Assembly (NCBI GenBank): GCA_007644065.1
Contig: VJWN01000004.1
Span: 682,001-746,000 of the forward strand
From: Margaritispora aquatica
Taxonomy: Eukaryota > Ascomycota > Leotiomycetes > Helotiales > Discinellaceae
Reading direction: 5' to 3'
DNA length: 64,000 nt
A model generated the notes under the pieces. It saw only the letters and a program-made list of their open reading frames with translations, was not told where the DNA came from and ran no database searches. Each line of letters begins with the position of its first letter. Position 1 is the stretch's first letter. A program made the position numbers and the translations under genes. Shown in pieces: positions 23,741 to 35,302 of this stretch.

Positions 23741-25298
23741 TTATCCCGCTGTTTGCAGTAGGAAAAAAATACAAGATGTGCCAAAAGTCAACAGAAACGC
23801 CAAATTCAGCCCACTCCGAAACTCGAAGCTTTTACTCCCCAACGATTTCACACCTGTTCCGCTTGTCGTTGCTCCTGCAGTTCCACTGCTCTGTGTCGCC
23901 GTTGCTACAGTACCAATGACTCCACTTGTCGTTGCAGAGCCACCGACATTGTTTCCACTCACAGCATCGAACGGATATACATTTCCATATTGCATTCCTC
24001 CATTCGACTGTCCCCAGGTCTTGATCACACTTCCCAATACGCTACCTGCTGCACAATTCCCATTCGTGTTTGGAGCTGGATATACGGGTACAAACATCTT
24101 GTTGCTTTGAGGTCCTGGATACGAGGAGTTGAAGTATAGGTGAGAAGCGTCGACTTCCGCATTAGTGTGGCCTGTTTTGTTTGCTACGAGCGCAAGCACA
24201 TTGGCATTGCAGTCCCATCTTCCTAAGCTTGGCAGGCCCCAATTGAGGGAAATAGAGGTAATCAGACTATAGTGGTTATAAAAAGTGGAATCCGTCGTTC
24301 CTTGTAGGACTGTCGGGATTGCACCACCAAGGAGAATGGTAAACACTTTATTTTGTGTGGCGTAATGCTCGTTTTCGTCGAAGCTGAGAACAATGAGAGT
24401 GCGAGACATGAATTCCGCATTGGCAAGCAGAGGTGTGAGGAAGGATCGTGCCCAGCTCGATGCAAATGTTATGCTTGTGTCGTGCCTGCTGTTACTTTAG
24501 CATGCATTCAATTGCAAACAGTACGCAAAGAAAGGGAAGAAATACCCATCATTGCTCATATTAGGCGTCACGAAACTGTACTGCGGCATCCTCCGCGTCA
24601 TCAAATCTGCTTCCAAACCCGTGAAGTTCTTCATCAATCCCAATCTCGTTACGTTCCCCACCACAGAATCGAACATCACAAGGGGGTTATGCTTCCTGAC
24701 ATAAGCGTTCCTTCCTGTTTGTTGGTTGGGGAAATCATTTCCCTGAAACCCTGCATATGGCATGGACTCGGAGTAAGAGGCGTAGGAGATGCCTTTGGTG
24801 TCAAACAGGTCAAGCACGGTGGAAATGTTGGATGGGAGACGTGTGAAATCGTCGTGGTCCATTCCGAATGTGTCGCCTGATATAGAAGCTGCGTAATTCC
24901 TGTTTTATCAGTGTGGTTTTGTCAAGTTTAGAAGTAGGACGTACGGTTGTGAAGGGTGAGTAAGAGCCCAGAAGTTGCTGAGTGTTATGCCTTGGCTGGC
25001 AAGGTATTGCATATCTGGGTTCTGAGCCGCCATTGTGTAGTCCTGTGAGCATTGTAAGTGGAAGCATTAAGAGGTGGTGATATGAAGGACATACAGTGTT
25101 CTCAAGCCATATCTGCATAATCCGGTCAAACGCCTTCCCTGTGACATTTGAGACTGGGGATATTGAAACGGCAGTTGCTTGTGCCGCGATGATTTGAGAA
25201 ATACTGGGTGCAATGACTGGTACTGCTGGTCTAGGGGAATATGCCGATGCTGATGGTAGAGCTACGAGCCCAAGAGCAATGAGGTGTGCGAAATGCAT
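23741..25298 (-). CDS. Secreted phosphoesterase (acid phosphatase type), GPI-anchored
   Basis: Four exons (25095-25298, 24945-25042, 24546-24899, 23741-24485) encode 466 aa. A signal peptide (MHFAHLIALGLVALPSASA) leads into the phosphoesterase family fold: IMQIWLENTDYTMAAQNPDM near residues 59-77, ALTHPSQPNY, GMDHDDFTRLPSNIS, YSFVTPNMSNDGHD and LIVLSFDENEHYATQNKVF. The Asp, Glu, His and Asn in these motifs correspond to the metal and phosphate site of the family, which includes fungal secreted acid phosphatases and bacterial phospholipase C. Three introns restore family motifs exactly, for example the last joins NDG to HDTS. A Ser/Thr/Gly-rich stretch and a hydrophobic C-terminal tail (LNLAFLLTFGTSCIFFLL) indicate a GPI anchor. 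Expected role: phosphate release from organic esters at the cell surface. Confidence 0.9.
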
Positions 25299-27749
25299 TG
25301 TACTTTTAAGCGTTGTTGTATGAGCGAGAGATATTGAGCAGCCCGCCTTGACTCAATCAACCCAACCGACGCTATCTTGTTGTGACTCGTAGAGATTCAA
25401 CACTTGATATCTAAATTCGCTCCTCGAAATTATACCCCTTTTCCACTCTGCCCACTCAAAAGCCAAGCGAGCTCTATATATGCGTAGCCTCAAAAAGCAC
25501 CACTGAATAATGCAAGACCACTTGATCTACAGCAAAAACTTCTAAAATCAACTTCTATTGTCCCAAAAATCACAGGTTCGGTTTCCAACTACGATGACAG
25601 AATAGCAAACACGCTCAAAATTACCCAAGTCAATCCGCGAGCGCACATCTAAGTTAAGATAGAAATTATAAGAGAAGTTCGATATCAGATCCTGAAAACC
25701 CTTCAGTAAAGAAACAAAACAACATCTCTTCACGCCGCGGAAGTTGGCAGCTGATGAGAATTTGCCTGCGATGGTCTAGAGTCTAAAGTCAGCGGAATGT
25801 GGAAAAATCAATACTCGTGGCGTTCTTGGTGGGATGTCTAATATCTCGCTTGATTGGTGGGAGCAGACAGTGGCGTTGCAGGGGGCGAAGTACTGCACGT
25901 GCTATCGTGGCAAGCTTATTGAGGTGGTTGAAGAGAATAAGCAATTATTTCGAGTCTATGACAAGCTTTGAGGCGTGAACGCGCAATATTTGCTTTTTAT
26001 GGTACAATCTTCAATGTTGAGTTCAAAAGCTGGGTGTTTGGTAAAAGTCACGAGACTTGATCGAGATCGTCTCTGATATAAAACCGAGTTCCTTTGGAGT
26101 GGGTGCGAAGACGATGCTTCGTAATCTACGTACATACAAGCACAGGAGAAACATAGAATGAAGCATCCAGATATATTATAATTGATAGAGGAGGGACAAA
26201 AGAGACAGCGCCAATTAAAGAATTTTAAGTGTAGAAGAGAAGAGAAGCAAATTCTGCTGCGAGTCTAAAGCGTACGTTGCAAGTCTTACTTTTCGCGGAC
26301 ATGAATGAGCAAGGCATAATGAGCTACATTTACTTGTCAAAGGATGTCGATTCTGATCCCTAGTAGGATGTTTTAACTATATATTTAATTGCATCTATGA
26401 AGCACTTTCTTTCTCACAAACCTCGAGGCAAGCACGAACACGAAATAAAGTTAGAATACAGTTCTGCTGTGCGCTGTTGTACTTTATGACATTATATTGA
26501 TTGTACCAGTCTACTGACGGGTGAAACTGGCCAAGGTGTATCTAATCACGTGTATATCGTCCGGAATTTATAGCACGAGTTGGTGGGTATGGTTTTGTCT
26601 TTGATGATGTGAATGCTGTGAGTTGGGATCCATGATAGAGCTGACTTGAGTTGATGTGGAGGATTGAGGAATATAGCCATAAAGTGGAGAAAAAACATCA
26701 TGGTCAACGTATTGTCACGTGTGAGGCAGTTCTCTCGTCAAGGTTCTATCGTGGACACGCTTGACTTTGATTTTTGCATACTTCAGATTTCCATCAAAAA
26801 TTACACCCAAACCACGGAAAGCTACCTACTACAGCTCGTATTCGACGATCTCGCACCCTTCTCTCCCCCAAGGATGCAAGCACACTCGTGATGCATGACA
26901 TGCTACAGGCTTGTCGATCGAAGTTGTACAAACGGACACATCGAGTATAGTGCATCATCTTCTCATATTCTTACCAAGTTACATCCAACGGTTCTCACAA
27001 GCACTTACATTGCAGTATGCTCTAAGCGTTTGCGTTCATCGTAGTATATTCCAGTCAGGTTTGGGTATACTATGAGCCGTCGGAAGGCATGGCATGCTTT
27101 ATCCTGTTAGACGGTGCACAGAAAATCCCAAACTTTCTATCATCCATTGCATGGTAACCTGAAAGTGTTGTGATTCTTGCTGGTCTCGAAACTTTGCACA
27201 ATACATGCTTCGAGGTAATGTAGTATTTGTTTGCCACGGCCCTTCAACCTCAAGCGAACCGCACCTGTAGGATAGTTGAGAAGCCTCAATTTGACCAATA
27301 TTAATATTGGTCGTCTCACATATAACTTCTTATCATCCATGGAATCCTTGGACAGTGATACCGAGATCTAGTTTATCGTGATGTGCATCTTGGGGGAACT
27401 CGCTCCTGCAGGATGCCTCTGATTTGGTGGTGCAGTGTGCTCTCATTTATTGACTTCGAGTAGTACTGTCCTTTATCAGTTACTTTCTATTGTTCTGAAC
27501 CCGACCTTTCCATGGTATCATTAGCTGGTTACTTATATATCTGGTATCTCCATTTCCATCCTGGGCTTGGCAACGTGGCCGGTCGCACCTGCCTCTCACT
27601 GAGAGTCTATTTCGACATAATGTTACAATTTCCCAATTCCTAGCACTCTCTACTCCACGTATTCAAACTTTGAATCTTTCACCTTCTTTTGCTGCATCTT
27701 GCTGCCTCATATTCACTCTCGTTTCCTCCAGCAACTGTTATCTTTCAAG
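25299..27749. other. Shared upstream region of phosphoesterase and WSC-protein genes
   Basis: About 2.4 kb between two divergent genes, so it holds both promoters. It contains a palindromic GCACGTGC at 25895-25902. Small open frames (25548-25733, 26664-26891, 27140-27340) have no motif. No transposon or RNA gene is recognised. Confidence 0.45.
25896..25901. promoter_or_regulatory. CACGTG site, possible phosphate-regulator (Pho4/NUC-1) motif
   Basis: CACGTG in the context GCACGTGC, about 600 nt upstream of the acid phosphatase-type gene. CACGTG is the core bound by yeast Pho4 and Neurospora NUC-1 at phosphate-starvation genes. Other bHLH factors bind the same word and it also occurs elsewhere in this window by chance, so the assignment is tentative. 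Confidence 0.25.
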
Positions 27750-30700
27750 ATGCAGCTAGGCCTTCCATTTCTGATTGCAATTCTGCCTGCTTTCGTGCTT
27801 TCACTTGCACCCACTGACGAAATTCAAGATGCAGATCCTGCTCAGTCGGGATACCTCGATAATCACAATTTGCATCCAGCGACTGTAGGCTCTTCGATAT
27901 TTGGTATTCTATGGAAGAAGACGTATGGTGTTGAAAATGAGCTTTGGTACGCTCGTCCACTTATTTATACACCACCAGGTGCATCGCAACTTGTGTTTAT
28001 GGCATCTAACAAGAACACCCTTCGCACTTTGGATGCTGTCAACGGTACCATTCTCAACTCGCGAACTGTTCAACCGCCATTTCTTGCAAGCGATATGAGA
28101 TGTGGGGATATCCCAAATTTTGTTGGGGTTACTGTACGAATAAATGGCTTTGTCGCAACGATTAATCGCTGACCTGCTGTTAATAGGGGACTCCAATTAT
28201 AGACCCCTCAACTAACACCGCCTATTTCTTTTCCAAAGGGTACAAATATGGTGCTGCTGCTGGTGGAGTTCTTAACGGTCAGTGCCTCAAGCTTAAATGT
28301 GCAGAGGTAGCTAACTAATATAGGGCGATATTTATTCTATGCTGTAGATGCGCAGACCCTTCAGGACAGACCTGGATTTCCGGTTCTCATCGATGGCCAT
28401 TTTGCAGATAATGATCGTTCAAGGTATTTCGACTCCTATGTATTCCAATAAACACTGACAGGATTAGATACTTCCTTGGTGGAACCGTCCTCCAACGACC
28501 CTCACTGGCACTGTTAAATGGTGTTGTTATCGGTGCATTTGGTGGTCATTGCGATCTGTTCAACTACACAGGCATGCTGGTCGCAGTTAGTACCACATCT
28601 GGAGTCGGCGTAACATCTATGTTTGCTATGGAGTCTAGTCCAGGTGCTCCGCCGGTCCAGCTTAACTATCTGGCTGAAAGTGGTGGGAAAGCCGGAATAT
28701 GGCAGTCTGTGAGTTTGTTTTCAACCCAAGCCTGAATATCTGTTTGTGGAAGTGATATTCTCCTGAAATGTCTTGAAACATGCCTCAGGACACCCATTAC
28801 AAGCACAGGCTGATTCTGTGTAGGGAATGGCTATTTCTGTCGACGCTGCCACTAATCGTATATTCATTGTCACTGGGTAATGCTTCATTCATTATGTTGA
28901 GACCCTCACAAACAAAACCTCAGCAATGGCCAAGGCCACGCAAACGGAGATGTTGTGGCATCCGGACGAACACCTCTGTCTACATTAGATGAAGTGGTCG
29001 CTAGTTTCGAAATCTCTCTAGATGGGAAGATATCTCTAAACGATTACTTCGAGCCGTATGAATATATCTCAATGGATGCTGGTGACAGAGACCTCGGGTC
29101 CTCCGGTGTTACCTTGCTAGACTCGAAGCCGTTCAGCACAAGTGGAGTCTCGAGGATTGCACTCACCGGTGGCAAGAATTCTAAAGTCTATATAATGAAT
29201 GCTAATAATCTTGGTGGATTTAAGCAAGGCATAGGAGGTGAAAGCTATGGATCCTGTCAAGATTTGGGCTGACCTTTCAGGTGTCGATAACATCCTGCAA
29301 ACAATCTCACTTGATGCACCTATATTTGGAGGAATTGGATCTTACCCGTTAGAGGGCGGATACATTTATTTCACGCCTATTGGTACGTTCTATGCCCATC
29401 GCTTCAAATAATACTAATATGATAGGTGGTGCAACTGTCGCCTACCAAATGGGACTAGATACAAGTGGTACACCTCAATTTACTAAGGTTGGGCAATCAT
29501 TAACAAATGGAGCTGGTAGGGTTGGAATAGGTCAGTCATCTCATCACTTCAGGTACCAAACTGATCTTTTACAGGCATTCCGACTGTGACCACTTTCAAA
29601 GGTCAAGCTGGGACAGGAATCTTGTGGATCACTGATCCATCTAATGGACTGCAGGCATTTAAAGCAGTTCCCGTCAATAATCAGCTCGTTGCAATTCCAC
29701 TGCCGCCGACAGGAGGAATTACCAAATTCATGCGTCCTGCATTTGGAGATGGGAGGGTTTATGCATCTGACTCGAAAGGCAATGTAATCTGCCTTGGGTC
29801 TCCCGTTGCTCTCCCATTACAGTGCTCCCAACCGGTAGATTACGGCAAAGTCAACATTGGGAATAGTGCGACGCAAATAGTCACCTGTAAAACCTTGATA
29901 GCAATCACTTCTATCAATGGGTGCACAACTGGCAATGCTGACTGGAAGTGTGTCAATTCAACTCTCCCAAAGGGACCACTGGCTCAAGGAGTAACCTTTT
30001 CATTTCCAGTAACATGGGATTTGACACATGTTACAATTTCAGACACACCAAATGCATCATTCGGAAAGGTTGAACCTGGAGTTGCGAGTTCTAGTCTCAA
30101 TCTCTATACCACCAACGCCGTCCCACAATATAGCAATATCTATCCTGTATCTTTGATCGGTACAGAGGTATCGTCAGGTGCTTTTTTAAAGATTAGTCCT
30201 GTCGAGGTTGACCTTGGTGGAGTGGTTGTCAACTCTGGAGGTATCAATTCCATTCTCGCCGGATCTGTGGTTGTCTCGAATGCTGGCTCACAAATTCTCA
30301 CCATTTTGGGCTCAGCCTGGACACCAAATATTGATGCTTCGGATGGAAAAGTAATATACACGAATGTCACAGCGCCGAACAGCAACCTTGGGAACGGATT
30401 TATCTCGGACAGCTTTCCTGGTCCTGGTACAATAATTGCGCCGGGAAGGTCATTGACTATACCTTTGAAGTTCGTAGCTGCTAAAATTGGTGCATTCACG
30501 ACATTCCTTCAGCTTTGGACCAGTGGTGGAACAAGCTATGTACTCATTTCTGCTTCATCTGTCACTGCGCCAGTAGCTGAAATTGCGGTGTCTTTTCCAG
30601 GAGGCTATCGCTCAGGACAGCCTCTGGTTATGGATTTTGGTAACGTTCTTGCTGGATCAACCCAAACACGAGACATTAAGATTTGCAATTCTGGAGGATC

Positions 30701-32663
30701 TGATCTATTGATCACCAAGAGCAAGCCTCCGGATGAGCCGGAGCTTTTTGCCCCAAATGAGGCAACAGATCTCCACGAAGGTCAGAACATAGCTGCTGGT
30801 TCATGTGCTCTGGGTCAGGTGACAGTCAATGCCGCACCATTAGGTGTCAATCGTCCAGACCATACTGTGTCTGCTGGCTGGATTCTCAACACAAAGTGAG
30901 CCATATACATATGTTAATGACCAAGCTAACATTATTTTAGTGATCCGAATTTTGGTCTCCGAGAGGTTGAGATTATAGCCAACGTTGTGACCCGCCAGGT
31001 AGGCCCGCAATTATCAGATGGCTTCGCACAATTTACCTATCTTGGCTGTTATTATGATGGTGCAGGAAGATTGTTCGCTGGATCAAAAACAGACCAGAAT
31101 AAGAATGAAAATGGACTGTGCCAAACTCAATGCGCCAAGGGCGGGTACACGTTTGCAGGGACCGAGTATCGTGAGTTGAAATACAATCTAGATTTCGAAG
31201 TTCCTTCTAACATGTCTCCCAGATACAGAGTGCTGGGTAAGCAGAATGTGATGTCCTCGTGCACAGGATACTAATGGATCTAGTGTGGCAATACGCCTCC
31301 TACATACACCAAATTGTAAGCCATTCTTATTGTAGGCCATCTAGTTACTAATCTTTTAGCACCATCGAATGGGAGAAAAAGTGTCAGATGGCTTGTCCAG
31401 GGGATGGCACACAAGCATGTGGTGGAGATGGGACCTATGTCTCTGTTTATTATGATCGCAACAAATATTCTCCTGGACCCGACACGATTCCTGGATTCAC
31501 CTCGAGCAGTGTGAAACCAAGCTCATCCGTCTCTCGACCAAGTGTGCCATCTTCACTTTTTACATCTCGGAGTCTCTCATCAGCGAAACCTCCTAGCTCT
31601 GCAGTCTCTAGCAGCAATGAACTACCCTCGACTTCGTCAATATTAGTAACCGTCTCGAAGCCTGCCTCCTCCATCAGCTCCAAGCCAAGCGCGATAGCCG
31701 GGCCAACTGAGCCCACTACCCTTCCTAAAGTTGGAGCATATTTGTACATCGGTTGTTACACTGAGGGTGGCAGCGGTCGAGCTCTTACTGGGAAATCATC
31801 AACTGGGGACACCATGACAGTGGAAGCATGTTATTCACTCTGCACTGGCTTCACATATTTCGGGCTTGAGTATCACCGAGAATGTAAGCTTTCAGGTTCC
31901 GCGTTCCTTCCTTTTGTGCCACACTGATCATTTTGACAGGCTTTTGTGGTAATGCTATCAATTTTGGAAGCACATTGGCAAAACCAGGTGCAACCTGCTC
32001 AAAGACTTGTGCAGGAAATTCATCACAAATTGTAAGCATCTTCTCACATCTTACGTCTTCTCTTGTATTGATATATACCAGTGTGGCGGTTCATCAAGAA
32101 TATCTATGTATAAGCTTCAATCGACTGTTGGATCAGGCTTAAGAATTCTTGATCTATCAAGTTCGTCAGCATCTGATTCACCTACCCTGGATCCTCCTAC
32201 ATCTAATTCCTCATCTGTGATACCTTCGGCATTTAAATCTACTACATTGAGAACTGCTAAACCTCCCCCACTCCCAATACCAAGTCCCGCAATTCAAGGC
32301 TCATCATCCATCGGCTGTTTCTCCGATCCTGCCGGAGGACCATATACAGGACACAACTTACCAAAGCTCTTCACCAATGACAGCATGACGCCCGATCTGT
32401 GTATTTCATCTGCACTGGCACGCCTCTCTGCCACACCAGCAACAACGTACATATTTGCGGCTCTAGAGTATGGGAGAGAATGCTATGCTGGTACCGCGGC
32501 ACCAAGTCCAGTGCCGAGTCTGCTCACTGGGCCCAAGGCCTGCACAATGACTTGCAAGGGTGATGGGACGAAGGGCTGTGGTGGAAGGAATATGTATAAT
32601 TTGTATGCGATTGCTGCAACAGGAGGTGTGAGGAGCACGGCAATTGCGACTGCTACACCATGA
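27750..32663 (+). CDS. Large secreted protein: beta-propeller, Ig-like repeats, three WSC domains
   Basis: Fifteen exons encode 1396 aa: 27750-28133, 28187-28277, 28324-28423, 28462-28708, 28824-28876, 28924-29237, 29281-29382, 29426-29530, 29575-30895, 30941-31170, 31223-31236, 31284-31315, 31360-31883, 31940-32031, 32082-32663. A signal peptide (MQLGLPFLIAILPAFVLS) precedes a PQQ-like beta-propeller (about residues 25-520; SGVTLLDSK, GRVYASDSKGNVICL). Ig-like, choice-of-anchor/Hydin-type repeats follow (about 525-905; DFGNVLAGSTQTRDIKICN). Three WSC domains lie at about 939-1030, 1125-1215 and 1278-1380, each with GC.., EC and CGG cysteines, separated by Ser/Pro-rich linkers. WSC domains bind wall polysaccharide. 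No C-terminal membrane segment or GPI signal is seen, so it is probably wall-bound or extracellular rather than a Wsc1-type sensor. Exon phases agree at all 14 junctions; all introns are 37-115 bp. Confidence 0.88.
31223..31236 (+). other. 14-nt microexon in the first WSC domain
   Basis: Exon 11 of the WSC-protein gene is 14 nt, flanked by a TCTCCCAG acceptor and a GTAAGC donor. It supplies the end of His, then Thr-Glu-Cys-Trp, completing the conserved EY..ECWCG core of the WSC domain. Skipping it would shift the frame. Confidence 0.7.
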
Positions 32664-32956
32664 TTTGATAATCACTCAGGGATTTTGGGAAATATGGTCA
32701 ACAGGTGAATTGTTTTTGATGTTGACGAGAGTCAGACAAACTTGGTTTGATGTTCTTTTCAAGGTATGTATAGGTCGAAATCTTGGTGGCTCTGTGATCA
32801 GGGAAATTCTTTTCCGAGGGTTTAATGCTTCTAGTTAGATAATACTAAATAAGTGTCAAGCAGATGTCATTTCTGCTGACAGATGCCACTTTCAAATAAC
32901 ACAAGCTGCGCCTAAGATTAGAATTAGACGATTCGCAATAACGCCATGATTTCGAT

Positions 32957-32977
32957 ATTCAATATTCAATATTCAAT
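32957..32977. repeat. Short tandem repeat, 7-bp unit x3
   Basis: Three perfect head-to-tail copies of ATTCAAT, with one partial copy on each side. Probably a simple slippage microrepeat. Confidence 0.7.
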
Positions 32978-32989
32978 ATACAAATCTTT

Positions 32990-33413
32990 GGTCGGCGACC
33001 TGCGATATGAAACTAGTTCATTTGCGGTCATTTCTGGAAGACAATCAAGACAAATGAATGACATCATCACGTGCTCGTAATTGGCAAAGTTCCAGTCTTT
33101 ATGGACGCCCCACCCGAGAAACCAACATCAAGTCGCCGACCTCGATACAACTTGCAAGCTCCGCTGGAGATGCTGTATTCTGAGAGAACCGAAGAAAAAG
33201 CAATGCGGATTTCCGGGAGTCTGGGTGGGTTTCACGGGTCTTTGTGAAGGGGCAAGGAAAAGGCACGCCACGATGTCGCGATATCTTGGCTAGCATATGA
33301 GGCTGCCGTTGCCGCTGCAAGGTATACGCCGTCACAAGTATGCAGTTGGAGAATGGGTGTGGTGTGCAGTGCGGGTGCATTTGATATTGAAAGTGATGTT
33401 GAGGTCGCCGACC
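32990..33413. promoter_or_regulatory. Three GTCGSCGACC words, possible binding sites
   Basis: GGTCGGCGACC at 32990, AGTCGCCGACC at 33131 and GGTCGCCGACC at 33403. Each is nearly self-complementary. They lie 0.8-1.25 kb upstream of the YeeE/YedE start and 0.3-0.75 kb downstream of the WSC gene. No known fungal regulator is assigned. Confidence 0.3.
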
Positions 33414-34241
33414 TTGACGGCTTTAACTATTGATGCCCCATGCGTTCGGATCCGATGAATCGCTCTCGGGAATGTGGATCTATAACGATACCCAATACGC
33501 AGTACGAGTAAGGTATTTTGGAATTGGCAGTGACCGTTAGGATGGGACTAACTTCACTAAACTAGTAGTATCTAGTGTATGATCGTGGTGGTAGTTATGG
33601 TTGTGCGACAACTTAGCGTGAACCAATCGCCATTTTTGAACGCGCTTTCGTCTGAAGAGGGAAAGAAGCGCGATCGAATCGTGCACTACTGTGTGGAAGC
33701 TAGAAGCGTTTTTGTATTTCTGACTTTTTCTCTCGTTCCCGTCGTCTGCGCAATCGGTGATGTGGAGTCTGAAAATTGTTAAAAGGACTGGGTAATTCCT
33801 GAGGGTGTGGTGAAGTATCTTGTTTGGCGCATACTGCATGTGCATGGTTGGAGGCATATTTCATGTTATATCACATCACATCCATATCGCATCACGTCAA
33901 TCTGTGGGCGTATTTCGTATACATCTGTTTGTCTGTGGCGTAGTGAGACGGTGTGGTAGAGGATAAGAAGTCAACGGGTTCGGGGTCTTCGCTTTCCCCC
34001 TTTTTCTGAGACTCGCTTGTTGACCTGAGTCGAGTGGGGTCGCTTCTGATGATTGTCTGATTACTGAAAGAAGGGTCGGGGGCTTCGGGGACCTTCCTTT
34101 ATTACAAAGACGTTTTCTTCACACATATTAATACTTCTGTTCTAGAATCTTTCCATTCTCTATTTGCTAAACGAAAGAGGGCAGGACGAAGGACGAAAAG
34201 ACAATTCCTTCAAATCAAATCAAATATATACGTTGAGCAAG

Positions 34242-35302
34242 ATGACGGAACTCAGGCTTGCGTCCTTGGTGTCAGGTGCATTGTTTGGAGCAGCGTTAAT
34301 GTCTGCTGGTGTATATTCGCCTCACATCATCATTGGGCAGATGAAGATGGAGAATTTCCATATGCTCCAGGCATTCCTCGCTGCGAGCGCAGGTAGCGCG
34401 TAAGTCACCGTTCCGTTTCAAACCAAGTCGACCTGGCAGTCGAAACAGCACTAATCGGTATCTTCAGAATTGCCATCTACCTCTTCCGCAAACACACATC
34501 CAATATTTGCACTCCCAGAACACCAGCATCTCTAGGACGTCTTGGAGCTTACGATGGGAACGTGATTGGTGGTGCACTTCTAGGAGCTGGCATGGCACTC
34601 ACGGGTGCGTGTCCAGGAACTTTACTACCTCAGCTGGCTGTGGGAGTTCCAACTGGCAAATACGTCCTCAGTGGCGGTCTCCTTGGTGGGATCTTATACT
34701 CGAAGTTACGAAGTCGAGTCCATGGCTCACCTGGAAATCGATCCCCCACGACAGCCACCAAGCCGACAGTATACCAGCGCATGGGGTATAGCGAGAAGCA
34801 GGGTGTGGTTGGGTTTGCACTCATGTGCTTGACAGTCATCGTAGGCACAAGCATCTTCTTCCCCGAGCACGGCAAAGTTATCCTCCCAGGTGCAATCGGC
34901 GGCTTGCTCATCGGCCTCAGCCAAGCGACGACCCTATTCCTAACCGGAAATACACTCGGAGTCTCATCCTCATATGAGCAATTCGGATCGTTGTTCTGGT
35001 GGTCCATCTCGTCACGCGCAAGCCAGCTCCCAAACGCAAGCGGGATTCTCTTCCCGCTCGGCTCGATCGTGGGTGCGTGGACATTTGCCCAGCTGGTGGA
35101 CATTCCCGCTCCGATCGCGGTGGATGCCAGTCCCTTGCAGGCGGTTCTTGGCGGCGTGTTGTTGATTGTGGGTGGGAGAGTCGGTGGTGGGTGTACGAGT
35201 GGGCATGGGATTACGGGGATGAGCATGCTGAGCGTGTCGAGTGTTATCAGTGTTGCGTGTATGTTTGGAACGGGTATTATGGTTACGTTGATGATGAAGT
35301 GA
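34242..35302 (+). CDS. YeeE/YedE-family sulfur transporter (TsuA-like)
   Basis: Two exons (34242-34399 and 34468-35302) encode 330 aa. The start is the ATG after a run of CAAATCAAAT in the leader; an upstream open frame lacks support. The protein is almost all hydrophobic helices and has the two-fold family signature: GALFGAALMSAGVYSP and ALTGACPGTLLPQ in the first half (Cys101), and GGRVGGGCTSGHGITG in the second half (Cys295). These conserved Cys residues line the pathway of bacterial thiosulfate transporters of this family. In bacteria the two halves are sometimes separate genes; here they are fused. The family is mainly bacterial and patchy in fungi, so ancient transfer from bacteria is plausible, but the intron and local base composition show it is well settled. 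Substrate (thiosulfate or another sulfur species) is inferred from family only. Confidence 0.9.

Larger units (their letters stand above)
32664..34241. other. Intergenic upstream of the YeeE/YedE gene
   Basis: About 1.6 kb with no supported gene. It contains a 7-bp tandem repeat (ATTCAAT x3, 32957-32977) and three copies of an 11-bp palindromic word of the form NGTCGSCGACC (32990-33000, 33131-33141, 33403-33413). The last 250 bases are the likely promoter of the gene at 34242. Confidence 0.5.

Noticed and set aside
34630..35226. 198-codon antisense ORF within the YeeE/YedE gene
   Set aside because: Shadow of the real gene; the sense frame has transporter motifs and an intron.
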